NCBI RefSeq assembly: GCF_023145115.1
Contig: NZ_JAGLEJ010000030.1
Location: forward strand, 62,001 to 126,000
Source of the DNA: Algiphilus sp.
GTDB taxonomy: Bacteria; Pseudomonadota; Gammaproteobacteria; Nevskiales; Nevskiaceae
DNA: 64,000 nucleotides
Direction: 5' to 3'
Below, piece after piece: positions 16,765-24,731 of this stretch (position 1 is its first letter; every line of letters begins with the position of its first letter). A model generated the notes under the pieces. That model saw nothing but the letters and a program-made list of their open reading frames with translations, was not told the DNA's origin and did no database searches. Position numbers and translations under genes: made by a program.

Positions 16765-17160
16765 TCAGCGCAGGTTGAGCTGCCAGGACACGCCGAAGCG
16801 GTCGTCGATCCAGCCGAAGCGGCGGCTGAAGCCGTAGTCGTCCAGCGGCATGCGCTCGCGGCCGCCCGCGCCGAGCTGCGCGTAGGCGCTCTCGATCTCG
16901 GCCGCGTCCGCGCATTCGACGAACAGCGACAGCGACGGCGTGAAGCCGAAGTCGTGCGTCATCGGCGAGTCGATGGCGATGAAGTCGCGACCGGCGAGCC
17001 GGAAGTCGGCGCGCTGGACGCTGCCGGCGGGTCCCGGCTCGCCGGCGGCGTAGTGCGCCATCCGCACGATCGCCGAGTCGGCGAACAGCGACACGTAGAA
17101 GCGCACCGCTGCCTCGGCGGTGCCCTCGAACATGAGAAAGGGCGTGATGCTTCGGGTCAT
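16765..17160 (-). CDS. VOC-superfamily protein (PhnB-like)
   Basis: 131-residue vicinal-oxygen-chelate fold protein. It begins with ITPFLMFEGTAEAAVRFYVSLF, the PhnB/3-demethylubiquinone-type opening (FYVSLF equals the usual FY...F), and ends with FGWIDDRFGVSWQLNL, the family C-terminal signature. No metal-binding triad (His/His/Glu) stands out, so it may not be an enzyme. Its ATG overlaps the stop of the SRPBCC gene as ATGA. It is the third gene of an ArsR-AHSA1-VOC operon, a common grouping in proteobacteria with unclear function. Confidence 0.82.
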   Translation of the reverse strand: MTRSITPFLMFEGTAEAAVRFYVSLFADSAIVRMAHYAAGEPGPAGSVQRADFRLAGRDFIAIDSPMTHDFGFTPSLSLFVECADAAEIESAYAQLGAGGRERMPLDDYGFSRRFGWIDDRFGVSWQLNLR

Positions 17161-17714
17161 GGCGGGCTCTCCTCGGTCCAGGTGAGGCGCTGCGTGTACT
17201 CGGCCTCGTAGTGCGTGTGCGTTGACCAGAACGGCTGCGGCGTGCGTCCGGCCAGGCGGTCGGCAAGGATGTCGAGATGCGTGTGCCAGCCGGCCGCGAC
17301 GCTGACGCGCGTGGCGTCGGTGTCGGCGAGGCGGCGGTGGGTCAGCAGCAGGCTGACTTCGTCGCCGTCGGTGCCGAGCTCGAAGCAGACCTCGGACGGG
17401 GAATCGCCGTTCTCGCCCCAGGTGAAGGCGAGCAGGTGCGGCGGCTCGATGCGGGTGATGCGTCCGGTCATCACGTGACCGTCGACGAGCTCGGCGTGCT
17501 GCTCGGGGATGGCCTCGAGATGCGGCGTCAGCTCGGCGTGCAGGAAGCGCAGCTCGACGCGACCGCCTGCCCATAACTCCATCTCGCCGCCGGCGAGCCA
17601 GCGCGCGCGCTTGTCGGCCTCGGTGAGGAAGGCCCAGACGCGTTCGATGGGGCCGGGCAGGCGCCGGCGGAAGATGAGGGTGCCGGTTTCATCGAGTCGG
17701 CCGGGGTCGGACAT
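17157..17714 (-). CDS. SRPBCC (AHSA1-type) protein
   Basis: 185-residue START/AHSA1-like helix-grip protein. LIFRRRLPGPIERVWAFLTEADKRARWL is the family opening, followed by GGRVELRF, a TGRITRIEPPHLLAFTW strand and the long C-terminal helix region RVSVAAGWHTHLDILADRL. The domain encloses a hydrophobic cavity. In genomes it is often paired with an ArsR regulator, as here (18 bases downstream of that gene), and presumably responds to, or acts on, a small hydrophobic compound. Start ATG at 17714 with GGAG 9 bases upstream. Confidence 0.87.
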   Translation of the reverse strand: MSDPGRLDETGTLIFRRRLPGPIERVWAFLTEADKRARWLAGGEMELWAGGRVELRFLHAELTPHLEAIPEQHAELVDGHVMTGRITRIEPPHLLAFTWGENGDSPSEVCFELGTDGDEVSLLLTHRRLADTDATRVSVAAGWHTHLDILADRLAGRTPQPFWSTHTHYEAEYTQRLTWTEESPP

Positions 17715-17732
17715 GGCTGGCTCCGTGCGGGA

Positions 17733-18068
17733 TCAGGGGGTGTCGGGTGCTTCGAGCGCGCGCGCCAGCGCATCCAGGCGCCCGGTCCAGAAGCCCTCGT
17801 AGCGGGCCAGCCAGGCGTGGGCCTCGGCCAGCGCGTCGCCGTGCAGGCGGAACCAGTGCGTGCGGCCCGCGACGCGGCGCTCGACCAGCCCGGCGTTCTC
17901 CAGCACGCGGATGTGCTTGGAGGCGGCGGCCAGCGACATCGCACACGGTGCGGCCAGCTGCCCGACGTTCTGCTCGCCGTCGCCGAGGCGGCGCAGCATG
18001 TCGCGCCGGGTGGGGTCCGCCAGTGCGCGGAACACGGCGTCGAGTCGGGCGTCATATTGCATAACCAT
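17733..18068 (-). CDS. ArsR-family transcriptional repressor
   Basis: 111 residues with a winged helix: LDAVFRALADPTRRDMLRRLGDGEQNVGQLAAPCAMSLAAASKHIRVLENAGLVERRVAGRTHWFRL. There is no metal-binding ELCVCDL-type motif, so it is of the metal-independent ArsR group that partners AHSA1 proteins. I favour the ATG at 18068; a second ATG (18062) is 2 codons in. There is no clear ribosome site. Immediately upstream is a 9-bp inverted repeat (18072-18105) that is a likely auto-operator. It heads the ArsR-SRPBCC-VOC operon and is divergent from the VOC gene at 18209. Confidence 0.88.
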   Translation of the reverse strand: MVMQYDARLDAVFRALADPTRRDMLRRLGDGEQNVGQLAAPCAMSLAAASKHIRVLENAGLVERRVAGRTHWFRLHGDALAEAHAWLARYEGFWTGRLDALARALEAPDTP

Positions 18069-18071
18069 TGG

Positions 18072-18105
18072 GTTGAATATAGCGGGTGCACGTGCAATAT
18101 TCAAC
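18072..18105. promoter_or_regulatory. Inverted repeat, probable ArsR operator
   Basis: GTTGAATAT at 18072-18080 and ATATTCAAC at 18097-18105 form a perfect 9-bp inverted repeat separated by 16 bases. It abuts the ArsR start on the minus side and is about 100 bases upstream of the divergent VOC gene. AT-rich palindromes of this kind are typical ArsR dimer sites, so autoregulation of the ArsR operon, and perhaps the divergent genes, is likely. A -10 element within the repeat cannot be assigned with confidence. Confidence 0.6.
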
Positions 18106-18134
18106 TTTGTGGTTGAGCGATATCCGCCTGCTGC

Positions 18135-18161
18135 TGTCGATTCGCCGCGCGCTGCGGCGAC
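18135..18161 (+). promoter_or_regulatory. Second candidate ECF42-type promoter
   Basis: TGTCGA at 18135-18140, 17 bases, then CGAC at 18158-18161, followed by the VOC gene whose ATG is at 18209. The spacing is identical to the candidate at 10893. It would drive the VOC/GyrI-like/DUF1428/VOC/YceI run that lies directly upstream of the ECF42-type sigma gene. Confidence is limited because both hexamer and tetramer are frequent in this sequence. Confidence 0.35.
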
Positions 18162-18208
18162 TACCCACGGACATCGTCACGCCCATCCCGCACGCACCAG
18201 GATCGATC

Positions 18209-18628
18209 ATGCAGCTCAATCCCTATCTCAACTTCGGCGGCCGCTGCGCCGAGGCCTTCGCGTTCTACGAGCGGCAGCTGGGTGCGCGTGGCAACGGCGT
18301 GATGCTGTTCCGCGACGGGCCGGCGGCGGATCAGGTCGGGCCCGAGATGCAGGACAAGGTCATGCACGCCAGCCTGCTGTTCGGTGACGTCGAGCTGATG
18401 GGTACCGACGGCGACGGCTGCGAAGCGCCGCGCGCCGCCATCACCGGCATGCACGTCGTGCTGTCGGTCGACACACCGGAGGAAGCCGAGCGCCTGTACG
18501 CGGTGCTGGCCGAGGGCGGTACGGTCGAGATGCCGATGGCGGAGACGTTCTGGGCCCGGCGCTTCGGCATGGTCGTCGATCGCTTCGGCGTGCCGTGGAT
18601 GATCAACTGCAACAGGACACCGGAATGA
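18209..18628 (+). CDS. VOC-superfamily protein (PhnB-type)
   Basis: 139 residues, PhnB-type: LNPYLNFGGRCAEAFAFYERQLGARGNGVMLFRD opens the fold and ETFWARRFGMVVDRFGVPWMINCNR closes it. There is no clear complete metal site, so the role is unknown; many such proteins are annotated as glyoxalase-like. AGGATCG precedes the ATG at 18209. The stop overlaps the ATG of the next gene by 4 bases, so they are coupled. This type of VOC is commonly linked to ECF42/DGPF loci. Confidence 0.82.
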   Translation: MQLNPYLNFGGRCAEAFAFYERQLGARGNGVMLFRDGPAADQVGPEMQDKVMHASLLFGDVELMGTDGDGCEAPRAAITGMHVVLSVDTPEEAERLYAVLAEGGTVEMPMAETFWARRFGMVVDRFGVPWMINCNRTPE

Positions 18629-19128
18629 TGGCGGCCGGAACGGCATCGAGAGCGCGCGCCATGCAGCCGGTACGCATCGAGCATCAGCCCGGACGCGTGT
18701 TCGCGGGTGATCTGCAGCGCCACCGCTTCGCGGAACGGACAGGCATCGCCGTGCAGTGGCAGCGCTTCATGGCATCCGTGGACCGGTTCGGTGGTCGCAT
18801 CGGTTCGGCCCTGTACGGGCTGATGCCGCCGGAGCACGCGCCCGCCGACGGCATCGCCTACCTGTGTGCGGTCGAGGTGGCACCGGACGCGTCGTTGCCG
18901 GACGCTGTGACCCGGCACCCGCTGCCGGCCGGCCGCTTCGCGGTCTTCGAGCACCACGGCCATGTCGCCGACATGCGGCGGAGCTGGGACGCGATCTGGC
19001 GCGAGTGGCTGCCGGCCTCGGGCGAGGCCGTGCCGGAATCGCCGACGCTGTTCGAGCGCTATGACGAGCGCTTCGATCCCGCCACCGGGCAGGGTGTGAT
19101 CGCGCTGTGGCTGCCCCTGAGATCGTGA
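18625..19128 (+). CDS. GyrI-like small-molecule-binding domain protein
   Basis: 167 residues with the GyrI/AraC-effector-binding fold: VRIEHQPGRVFAGDLQRHRF near the N-terminus, a mid-region LYGLMPPEHAPADGIAYLCAVEV and the C-terminal GKFAVFEHHG-like GRFAVFEHHGHVADM, then WREWLPAS. There is no DNA-binding domain, so it is a stand-alone effector-binding protein. Function unknown; members sequester drugs or inhibit gyrase in some species, but that cannot be claimed here. The ATG at 18625 overlaps the upstream stop. Confidence 0.7.
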   Translation: MMAAGTASRARAMQPVRIEHQPGRVFAGDLQRHRFAERTGIAVQWQRFMASVDRFGGRIGSALYGLMPPEHAPADGIAYLCAVEVAPDASLPDAVTRHPLPAGRFAVFEHHGHVADMRRSWDAIWREWLPASGEAVPESPTLFERYDERFDPATGQGVIALWLPLRS

Positions 19129-19154
19129 ACCGCTGACTGAAGAGGACAACCGAT

Positions 19155-19514
19155 ATGAGCAAGTACGTGGACGGCTTCGTGGTACCGGTGCCGAAGAACA
19201 GGGTCGAGGACTACCGCAAGCTCGCCGAGCTCGCCTCGCAGGTGTGGCGCGAGCACGGCGCCCTGGAGTACATCGAGTGCGTCGCCGACGACGTCAAGCC
19301 CGGCGAGGTGACCTCCTTCCCGCAGAGCGTGCTGCTGCGCGAGGACGAGACCGTGGTCTTCGCCTGGATCACCTACCCGTCGCGCGAGGAACGCGACCGC
19401 ATCAACGAGCTGGTGATGAAGGATCCGCGCCTCGCCGACATGGACATGCAGAACGTGCCCTTCGACGGCAAGCGCATGTTCTGGGGCGGCTTCCGGACCA
19501 TCGTCGAGGCCTGA
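19155..19514 (+). CDS. DUF1428 (YbaA-like) protein
   Basis: 119-residue alpha/beta barrel protein with the full family pattern: KYVDGFVVPVPKNRVEDYRKL, a W/EHGALEYIECVADDVKPGE segment and the C-terminal PFDGKRMFWGGFRTIVE. Similar to E. coli YbaA; a dimeric ferredoxin-like fold of unknown function. GAGGACAACCG is upstream of the ATG. It belongs to the same-strand run of VOC, GyrI-like, VOC and YceI genes that leads to the sigma factor. Confidence 0.92.
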   Translation: MSKYVDGFVVPVPKNRVEDYRKLAELASQVWREHGALEYIECVADDVKPGEVTSFPQSVLLREDETVVFAWITYPSREERDRINELVMKDPRLADMDMQNVPFDGKRMFWGGFRTIVEA

Positions 19515-19542
19515 GCGCACCATCCACCGACCAGGAGCATCC

Positions 19543-19968
19543 ATGCCCCGCAGGATCTTCGTCAATCTGCCGGTCGCCGATCTCGCGCGCGCCCGGGCCT
19601 TCTTCTCGTCGCTCGGCTTCGGCTTCGACGACCGCTTCTGCGACGACACCGCCGCCTGCATGGCGGTGGCCGACGACATTTCCGTGATGCTGCTGACGCA
19701 CGCCAGGTTCGCGCAGTTCACGCCGCAGCCGGTGGCCGATGCGCACGCAGCCACCGAGGTGCTGATCGCCATCGGTGTCGACAGTCGCGCCGAGGTCGAC
19801 CGCATCGTGCAGCGTGCGGTCGCGGCGGGGGGCACCACCTTCCGCGACCCCGCAGATCACGGCTTCATGGTCGAGCACGCCTTCCGCGATCCGGACGGCC
19901 ACATCTGGGAGCTGATGTGGATGGACATGGCGGCGATTCCGGGCCCTGCCGACACGGAGGCGGCGTGA
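19543..19968 (+). CDS. VOC-superfamily (glyoxalase/extradiol type) protein
   Basis: 141 residues. RRIFVNLPVADLARARAFFSSLGFGFDDRF is the usual glyoxalase/bleomycin-resistance opening, and HAFRDPDGHIWELMWMD is the C-terminal signature with the paired His and Glu expected in a metal site. Substrate unknown. The ATG has AGGAG 7 bases upstream. Its stop TGA shares its last base with the ATG of the next YceI gene. Confidence 0.85.
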   Translation: MPRRIFVNLPVADLARARAFFSSLGFGFDDRFCDDTAACMAVADDISVMLLTHARFAQFTPQPVADAHAATEVLIAIGVDSRAEVDRIVQRAVAAGGTTFRDPADHGFMVEHAFRDPDGHIWELMWMDMAAIPGPADTEAA

Positions 19969-20576
19969 TGGGCCGCCTGCCCCGGGCCGGATCGCGGGTT
20001 GCGAGCATCGCCGCCGCCGCGCTGCTCGCGGCCGCGGTGCTCCCCGGCACCGTCGGAGCCGAGGCGGTTCGCTATCGGGTCGACCCGCAGCACACCTTCC
20101 CGAGTCTGGCCTTCCCGCACATGGGCATCTCGATCTGGCGCGGGAAGTTCACGCGCAGCAGCGGCGTGATCACCCTCGACCGCGAGGCCGAAACCGGCAG
20201 CGTCGACATCGCCATCGACCCGGCGAGCATCCGCTTCGGTCTCGACATCATGGACGAGAAGGCCCGCTCGGCGGAGTGGTTCGATGTCGAGCGCCATCCC
20301 GATGCCGGCTATGAAGGCACCATCGTCTTCGAGGACGGGCGCCCCGCCCGCGTCGACGGCGCGGTGACCTTCCGGGGCATCACCCGCGAGGTGCCGCTGA
20401 CCATCACGCTTTTCAACTGCATCCCGCATCCGATGCTGAAGGTCGAGGTCTGCGGTGCCGACGCCACCGGCACGATGAACTGGTCCGAGTACGGCATGCA
20501 GCACAGCGCCTACGGCGAGGGCGAGGCCGGCGTCGTGACGCTGCGCATCCAGGTCGAGGCCATCCGGCAGGAGTGA
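19968..20576 (+). CDS. YceI-family periplasmic protein, second copy
   Basis: 202 residues. Signal peptide IAAAALLAAAVLPGTVGA, then the YceI core: VRYRVDPQHTFPSLAFPHMGISIWRGKFTRSSGVITLD, a SIRFGLDIMDEKARSAEWFDVERHPDAGYEG loop and the C-terminal SAYGEGEAGVVTLRI. The barrel binds long isoprenoid-like lipids in characterised members. Start codon shares a base with the VOC stop. It is the last gene before the sigma factor, with a 155-base gap between them. Confidence 0.9.
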   Translation: MGRLPRAGSRVASIAAAALLAAAVLPGTVGAEAVRYRVDPQHTFPSLAFPHMGISIWRGKFTRSSGVITLDREAETGSVDIAIDPASIRFGLDIMDEKARSAEWFDVERHPDAGYEGTIVFEDGRPARVDGAVTFRGITREVPLTITLFNCIPHPMLKVEVCGADATGTMNWSEYGMQHSAYGEGEAGVVTLRIQVEAIRQE

Positions 20577-20731
20577 GTGCAAGCCCCGTCTTGTATCCAC
20601 GTCTCGCAGCGGGTACACCATGTCGTCACAGAAGCGATCGTGTGCCATGACGCACCGAACCGAATCGATGGCCCATCCGCCCGCGTCCGCGGGCCGGTGG
20701 CGCGCGGGCGCCGGAGCCCGCTGAGCGCGCC

Positions 20732-21985
20732 GTGGTCCGCCCGGTCGACGACGGTGCCGCCGCGGCGCGGGTGGCCGCGGTCTATCAGGCCGAGTCGCGG
20801 CGCGTGCTCGCGACCCTCATCCGGCTGCTCGGCGATTTCGAGCTCGCGGAGGAGGCGCTGCACGATGCCTTTGCGGCGGCCGTCGCGCAGTGGCCGCGCG
20901 ACGGTGTACCGGAGAATCCGCGCGCGTGGCTGGTGTCGGCGGGGCGCTTCCGTGCCATCGACGGCATCCGCCGGCGCGCGCGCTTCGATGCCTCGCAGCA
21001 CCTCATCGCCGAGCAGTACGAGGCGCGCCGCGAAGACGAGCCGGATGGCGACGACGCCATCGGCGACGACCGGCTGCGTCTCATCTTCACCTGCTGCCAC
21101 CCGGCGCTGGCGCCGGATGCCCAGATCGCGCTGACCCTGCGCACGGTCTGCGATCTGACCACCGAGGCGATCGCCAGCGCCTTTCTCACCAGCGTGCCCA
21201 CGGTCGCGCAGCGCATCGTGCGCGCCAAGGCCAAGATCCGCGACGCCGGCATTCCCTACGAGGTGCCGGCGCCCGCCGACCTGCCGGAGCGGCTCGACAG
21301 TGTCCTGCACGTGATCTACCTGGTCTTCAACGAGGGTTATGCCGCATCCGGTGGCGAGCGCCTGCGCCGGGCCGATCTCGCCGCCGAGGCCATTCGTCTC
21401 GGCCGCCTGCTCGCCGAACTCATGCCGGACCCGGAGGTGCTCGGGCTGCTCGCGCTGATGCTGCTGCAGGATGCACGCCGCGATGCGCGCGAAACCGCCG
21501 AGGGCGAGCCGGTGTTGCTGGAGGATCAGGATCGCAGTCTGTGGCATGCCGGCGAGATCCGCGAGGGCGCGGCGCTGGTGCGGCGCGCGCTGGGCTCGCG
21601 GCGCTTCGGCCCGTACAGTCTGCAGGCCGCGATCGCGGCGCTGCACGCCGAGTCCCCCGACGCGGCGTCCACCGACTGGCACGAGATCGTCGGCCTCTAC
21701 GACGTTCTGCTGCGCGTCGAGCCGTCGCCGGTGGTGGCGCTCAACCGGGCGGTGGCGGTGGCCATGCGCGACGGACCGGATGCCGGCATCGCGCTCATCG
21801 ACGCGCTGCACGCCGACGGTGCGCTGACCGACTACGCGCCCGGCCATACCGCCCTGGCGGAACTTCATCGCCGCGCCGGCCGTGTCGCTGCGGCACGCGC
21901 GTGCTATCGGCGGGCGCTGGCGCTCAGCGAGCAGACCGCCCAGCGCCGGTTGCTGGAGCGCCGGCTGGCCGAGCTGGACGACTGA
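20732..21985 (+). CDS. RNA polymerase sigma factor, ECF42-type with C-terminal TPR extension (DUF6596)
   Basis: 417 residues. Residues 12-80 correspond to sigma region 2 (VYQAESRRVLATLIRLLGDFELAEEALHDAF; RAWLVSAGRFRAIDGIRRRARF), residues 110-165 to region 4 (TLRTVCDLTTEAIASAFLTSVPTVAQRIVRAKAKI), and the rest is a long alpha-helical extension with LNEGYA-type (FNEGYAASGGERLRR) and TPR-like repeats ending in RRALALSEQTAQRRLLERRLAEL. This combination defines ECF42, which controls DGPF-domain genes without a classical anti-sigma. The GTG at 20732 is the only reasonable start. The DGPF genes are about 9 kb upstream instead of adjacent. Confidence 0.9.
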   Translation: MVRPVDDGAAAARVAAVYQAESRRVLATLIRLLGDFELAEEALHDAFAAAVAQWPRDGVPENPRAWLVSAGRFRAIDGIRRRARFDASQHLIAEQYEARREDEPDGDDAIGDDRLRLIFTCCHPALAPDAQIALTLRTVCDLTTEAIASAFLTSVPTVAQRIVRAKAKIRDAGIPYEVPAPADLPERLDSVLHVIYLVFNEGYAASGGERLRRADLAAEAIRLGRLLAELMPDPEVLGLLALMLLQDARRDARETAEGEPVLLEDQDRSLWHAGEIREGAALVRRALGSRRFGPYSLQAAIAALHAESPDAASTDWHEIVGLYDVLLRVEPSPVVALNRAVAVAMRDGPDAGIALIDALHADGALTDYAPGHTALAELHRRAGRVAAARACYRRALALSEQTAQRRLLERRLAELDD

Positions 21986-21996
21986 GCTCAGTCGTC
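21977..21996. other. 20-bp perfect palindrome over two convergent stop codons
   Basis: GACGACTGAG meets its exact inverse CTCAGTCGTC, and the sigma factor and carbonic anhydrase genes both end inside it with LDD-stop. With two TGA stops only 2 bases apart, the palindrome simply follows from both proteins ending in Asp-Asp. It could act as a small bidirectional hairpin, but there are no T-tracts, so terminator activity is doubtful. Confidence 0.5.
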
Positions 21997-22602
21997 GAGG
22001 AAGTGCACCTGTCCGCTGGCGAGGTCGTACTCGGCGCCGACGATCTTCAGTCCGTCGTCGCGGATGAGCTGGCGCAGGATCTCGGAGCCGTTGTGGATCT
22101 GCGCCACCGAGTGCCGGATGTTGGCGCGCACGGCATCGGGGACGATGGCATCGGTATGGCTGTGCCCGCAGCCCGAGACCACCGGCGCGACTGCCGGCCG
22201 CACGCGCTCCACGATGGCGCTCAGGTTGGGCGACTGCTCGCCGGCGGGGCGCAGCAGCTCTTCCACCGTGGCGGTGACCGCGCCGCATTCGGTGTGTCCC
22301 AGCACGACCACCAGCCGTGTGCCGAAGCGCGAGGCCGCGAACTCCATGCTGCCGATGCCCGACGGCGCCACGATGTTGCCGGCGACCCGGATGACGAAGA
22401 GATCGCCGAGTCCCTGATCGAAGACCAGCTCGGCCGGCACGCGCGCGTCGGCGCAGCCCAGCACGATCGCCATGGGCTTCTGCTCGCGCGGAAGCGTGAT
22501 CGCCTCGGCCTGCTGAGCGGTGGGTGTGGCGCTGCGGATGCGCTCGACGAATCGCGCGTTGCCGGCGCGCAGGCGGGACAGGGCCTCCTCGGCTGGATTC
22601 AT
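21988..22602 (-). CDS. Beta-class carbonic anhydrase
   Basis: 204-residue cytoplasmic zinc enzyme for CO2 hydration to bicarbonate. Metal ligands are visible: Cys50 in GCADARVP, His103 and Cys106 in GHTECGAV, with Asp52 and Arg54 forming the conserved dyad. The N-terminal LRAGNARFVERI and the C-terminal EILRQLIRDDGLKIVGAEYDLASGQVHFL are typical. The ATG has GGAG 8 bases upstream. Monocistronic in appearance; converges with the sigma factor gene. Supplies bicarbonate to carboxylases or helps pH control. Confidence 0.95.
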   Translation of the reverse strand: MNPAEEALSRLRAGNARFVERIRSATPTAQQAEAITLPREQKPMAIVLGCADARVPAELVFDQGLGDLFVIRVAGNIVAPSGIGSMEFAASRFGTRLVVVLGHTECGAVTATVEELLRPAGEQSPNLSAIVERVRPAVAPVVSGCGHSHTDAIVPDAVRANIRHSVAQIHNGSEILRQLIRDDGLKIVGAEYDLASGQVHFLDD

Positions 22603-22682
22603 GCGTGCTGCTCCGCGTCGCTGGACGCGGCTCCCTTCGTGGCGTGGATCGACCGACAGCTTAGCGGTCGCGCGTCGCCGGG

Positions 22683-24731
22683 TCAGCCCTGTTCAGTCGC
22701 TGCCGCTGCCGGGGCTTCCGCGGGCGTCGTCTCGCCGAGCAGATCGCAGACCGCCGGCGGCAGGCCGAGCTGCCGGCAGATGTCGCCCAGCGGCGTGACC
22801 GGGTCGAGCAGCGCGCAGAAGCCGTCCGGACCGCCGGCATCGCGGCACCGGTCGAGCAGGCCCTGCTGCAGGTAGTCGAGCTGCATGGCGACGCGGTTGA
22901 CCAGGCAGTCCTCGCCCAGCAGCGCGTCGAAGCAGGCCGACAGCGCCGGCGGCAGCGCATCCGCATTGGCCGCGCCGATGTCGAACAGCGGCGCGTAGGC
23001 CTGCAGCCGCAGCAGCGGCGCGGTCAGCGGTCCGAGCGAGACGAACTCCTCGTAGTTGGTGAAGGGCAGGAACAGCCCGGTGCCGCCGCCGGTATCGACG
23101 TAGTTGAACTCGTCGACCGGCAGGATGTAGCCGAAACTGTTGTGCGTGAGGCCGAGCAGCATCATGGGGCTGCCGTCGCCCAGTGCGCGGATCGATTCGC
23201 CGAAGGTGTTGGTGGCTTCGCCCGGGATGGTGACGATGTCCAGCGCCGCGTCGTCGCTCCCCAGGCGGATGCGCGACACCGCGGTGGGCGCCACCGGCGC
23301 GACCTGCGGCAGCGTGGTGAACAACTCGCTGACGAAGGGAATGCGCTCCAGCGGCAGGCCGGTGAAGTTGTAGTAGCGGTTGAAGGCGCCGGCGGCGGCC
23401 GCGCCGATGAACAGCGGATTGGTCACCGGCAGCAGGGCCTGCTGCTGGCGGAACGTCAGCCCCGGTCCGAGCACGCGGTCGTCGCCCAGGGCGAGGGCGT
23501 GCTCGGCCATGGCCCGACCGCGGGCACGCACGCGTTCGTAGGGCGTGGCGTCCTCGGGTGCGTCGCCTCCGCGCGCGGAGGCGTCGGCGATCGGTCCGTT
23601 GTAGAAGACGGCCACGCCGCCGTCCGCCTCCAGCCGGTCCACCGCGCCCAGGACGTAGTCGGGATGGGGCGTGCGCGGGTCCTCGTTGATGCTGGTGGGA
23701 TGGGCGTTGAACTGCAGCAGGCGGCCGACCGGTCGCCCGGAGCGGCGCTCGCGCGCTTCCAGGAGCGTCATGATGGGGTCGGCGCGCGCGGTCGGATCGA
23801 CCGGCGGCCGGCGGTAGCTGTTGAAGGCGGCAGCGTCGCCCTGACGTACCCGCAGCTCGACCTCGCGCAGCGCGGCCAGCGCGTCGGCGACCACCCCGAC
23901 CGCCTCGGGATAGAGCACGTTCTCGATCCAGTCCTGCGGCACGCCGCCCCACAGGCCCTGAAGGTCGGCGCCGGCATGCGTATGCGTCGAGCCGAAGAGG
24001 ATCCGGCCCGGATCGATGCCGGTGGCATCGGCGATGCGGCGGCCCATCTCGCCGGTGATGATGTTGCCGGCACCCACCGCGTCGACGGTCAGGAAGACGA
24101 CGGTCTCGCCGTTCTCGCTGAGCACGAGACTGCGCAGCCAGGTGTGCTCGTCGTCGTCGGCGCGGTTGCGATGCAGGCGTTCGGCCGCCGGGATGGTGAG
24201 GATGTCGGACAGCCGGTCGAGCGGTGCCGGGAAGTTCTGCGTCGGGTCGATGCCGAAGCCGCCGAGATTGAAGCGCTGCGTCCTGGGCGCGATCAGCAGG
24301 CGCTCCTCGCGGATGCCGGCGATGTGCGCATCCGCGGGCGTGATGCGCCGCTTCGAGGCGGCGGCGCAGCGCGCGCCCCCGGCGCAGGCGCTGTCGGGGC
24401 GCGGTTGCACGAGGATGCCGCTCTGGTCGCCGCCGGCGCGGTAGCGCAGCTCGGTGGCGACGCGGACATCGGGTGCCAGGAGGGTTTCGCCGGTCAGTGG
24501 TGTGGCCGGTCCGCGCTGCTGGCGCCACGCGCGCGGCGTGCCGTCGGCTTCCCCGAGGCCGACACGGGTGCCGGCTGGCACGACGATATGGGCGCCCTCC
24601 GCAACGCGTACGTCGGGTTCGGCGGGCGCGCCCGCGCCGTCACCGGATACGGGTTCGCTGCCGCCGCAGGCGGCGAGGCCGCACAGGGCGGCGGCCAGCA
24701 ATGCGGTGATTGCCGGGTGGCGGTACGGCAT
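22683..24731 (-). CDS. Neutral ceramidase-like exported lipoprotein
   Basis: 682 residues. Signal and lipobox LLAAALCGLAAC (Cys at 21). The ATG at 24731 has GAGGAG upstream. A linker of about 100 residues precedes the neutral/alkaline ceramidase-like domain: GGFGIDPT, ENGETVVFLTVDAVG, FGSTHTHAGADLQGLWGG (the ceramidase HTH zinc motif) and FNAHPTSINED; later GLTHNSFGYILP, also a family element. The ceramidase GDVSPN nucleophile motif is replaced by NGPIADASARGG, so hydrolysis of ceramide is uncertain. It may hydrolyse another lipid amide or ester. It is divergent from trkA and separate from the carbonic anhydrase gene. Confidence 0.65.
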   Translation of the reverse strand: MPYRHPAITALLAAALCGLAACGGSEPVSGDGAGAPAEPDVRVAEGAHIVVPAGTRVGLGEADGTPRAWRQQRGPATPLTGETLLAPDVRVATELRYRAGGDQSGILVQPRPDSACAGGARCAAASKRRITPADAHIAGIREERLLIAPRTQRFNLGGFGIDPTQNFPAPLDRLSDILTIPAAERLHRNRADDDEHTWLRSLVLSENGETVVFLTVDAVGAGNIITGEMGRRIADATGIDPGRILFGSTHTHAGADLQGLWGGVPQDWIENVLYPEAVGVVADALAALREVELRVRQGDAAAFNSYRRPPVDPTARADPIMTLLEARERRSGRPVGRLLQFNAHPTSINEDPRTPHPDYVLGAVDRLEADGGVAVFYNGPIADASARGGDAPEDATPYERVRARGRAMAEHALALGDDRVLGPGLTFRQQQALLPVTNPLFIGAAAAGAFNRYYNFTGLPLERIPFVSELFTTLPQVAPVAPTAVSRIRLGSDDAALDIVTIPGEATNTFGESIRALGDGSPMMLLGLTHNSFGYILPVDEFNYVDTGGGTGLFLPFTNYEEFVSLGPLTAPLLRLQAYAPLFDIGAANADALPPALSACFDALLGEDCLVNRVAMQLDYLQQGLLDRCRDAGGPDGFCALLDPVTPLGDICRQLGLPPAVCDLLGETTPAEAPAAAATEQG

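Noticed and set aside
18102..18114. Short CAAC/GTTG inverted repeat just beside the ArsR operator
   Set aside because: Only four base pairs in each arm, so it cannot be told from chance.
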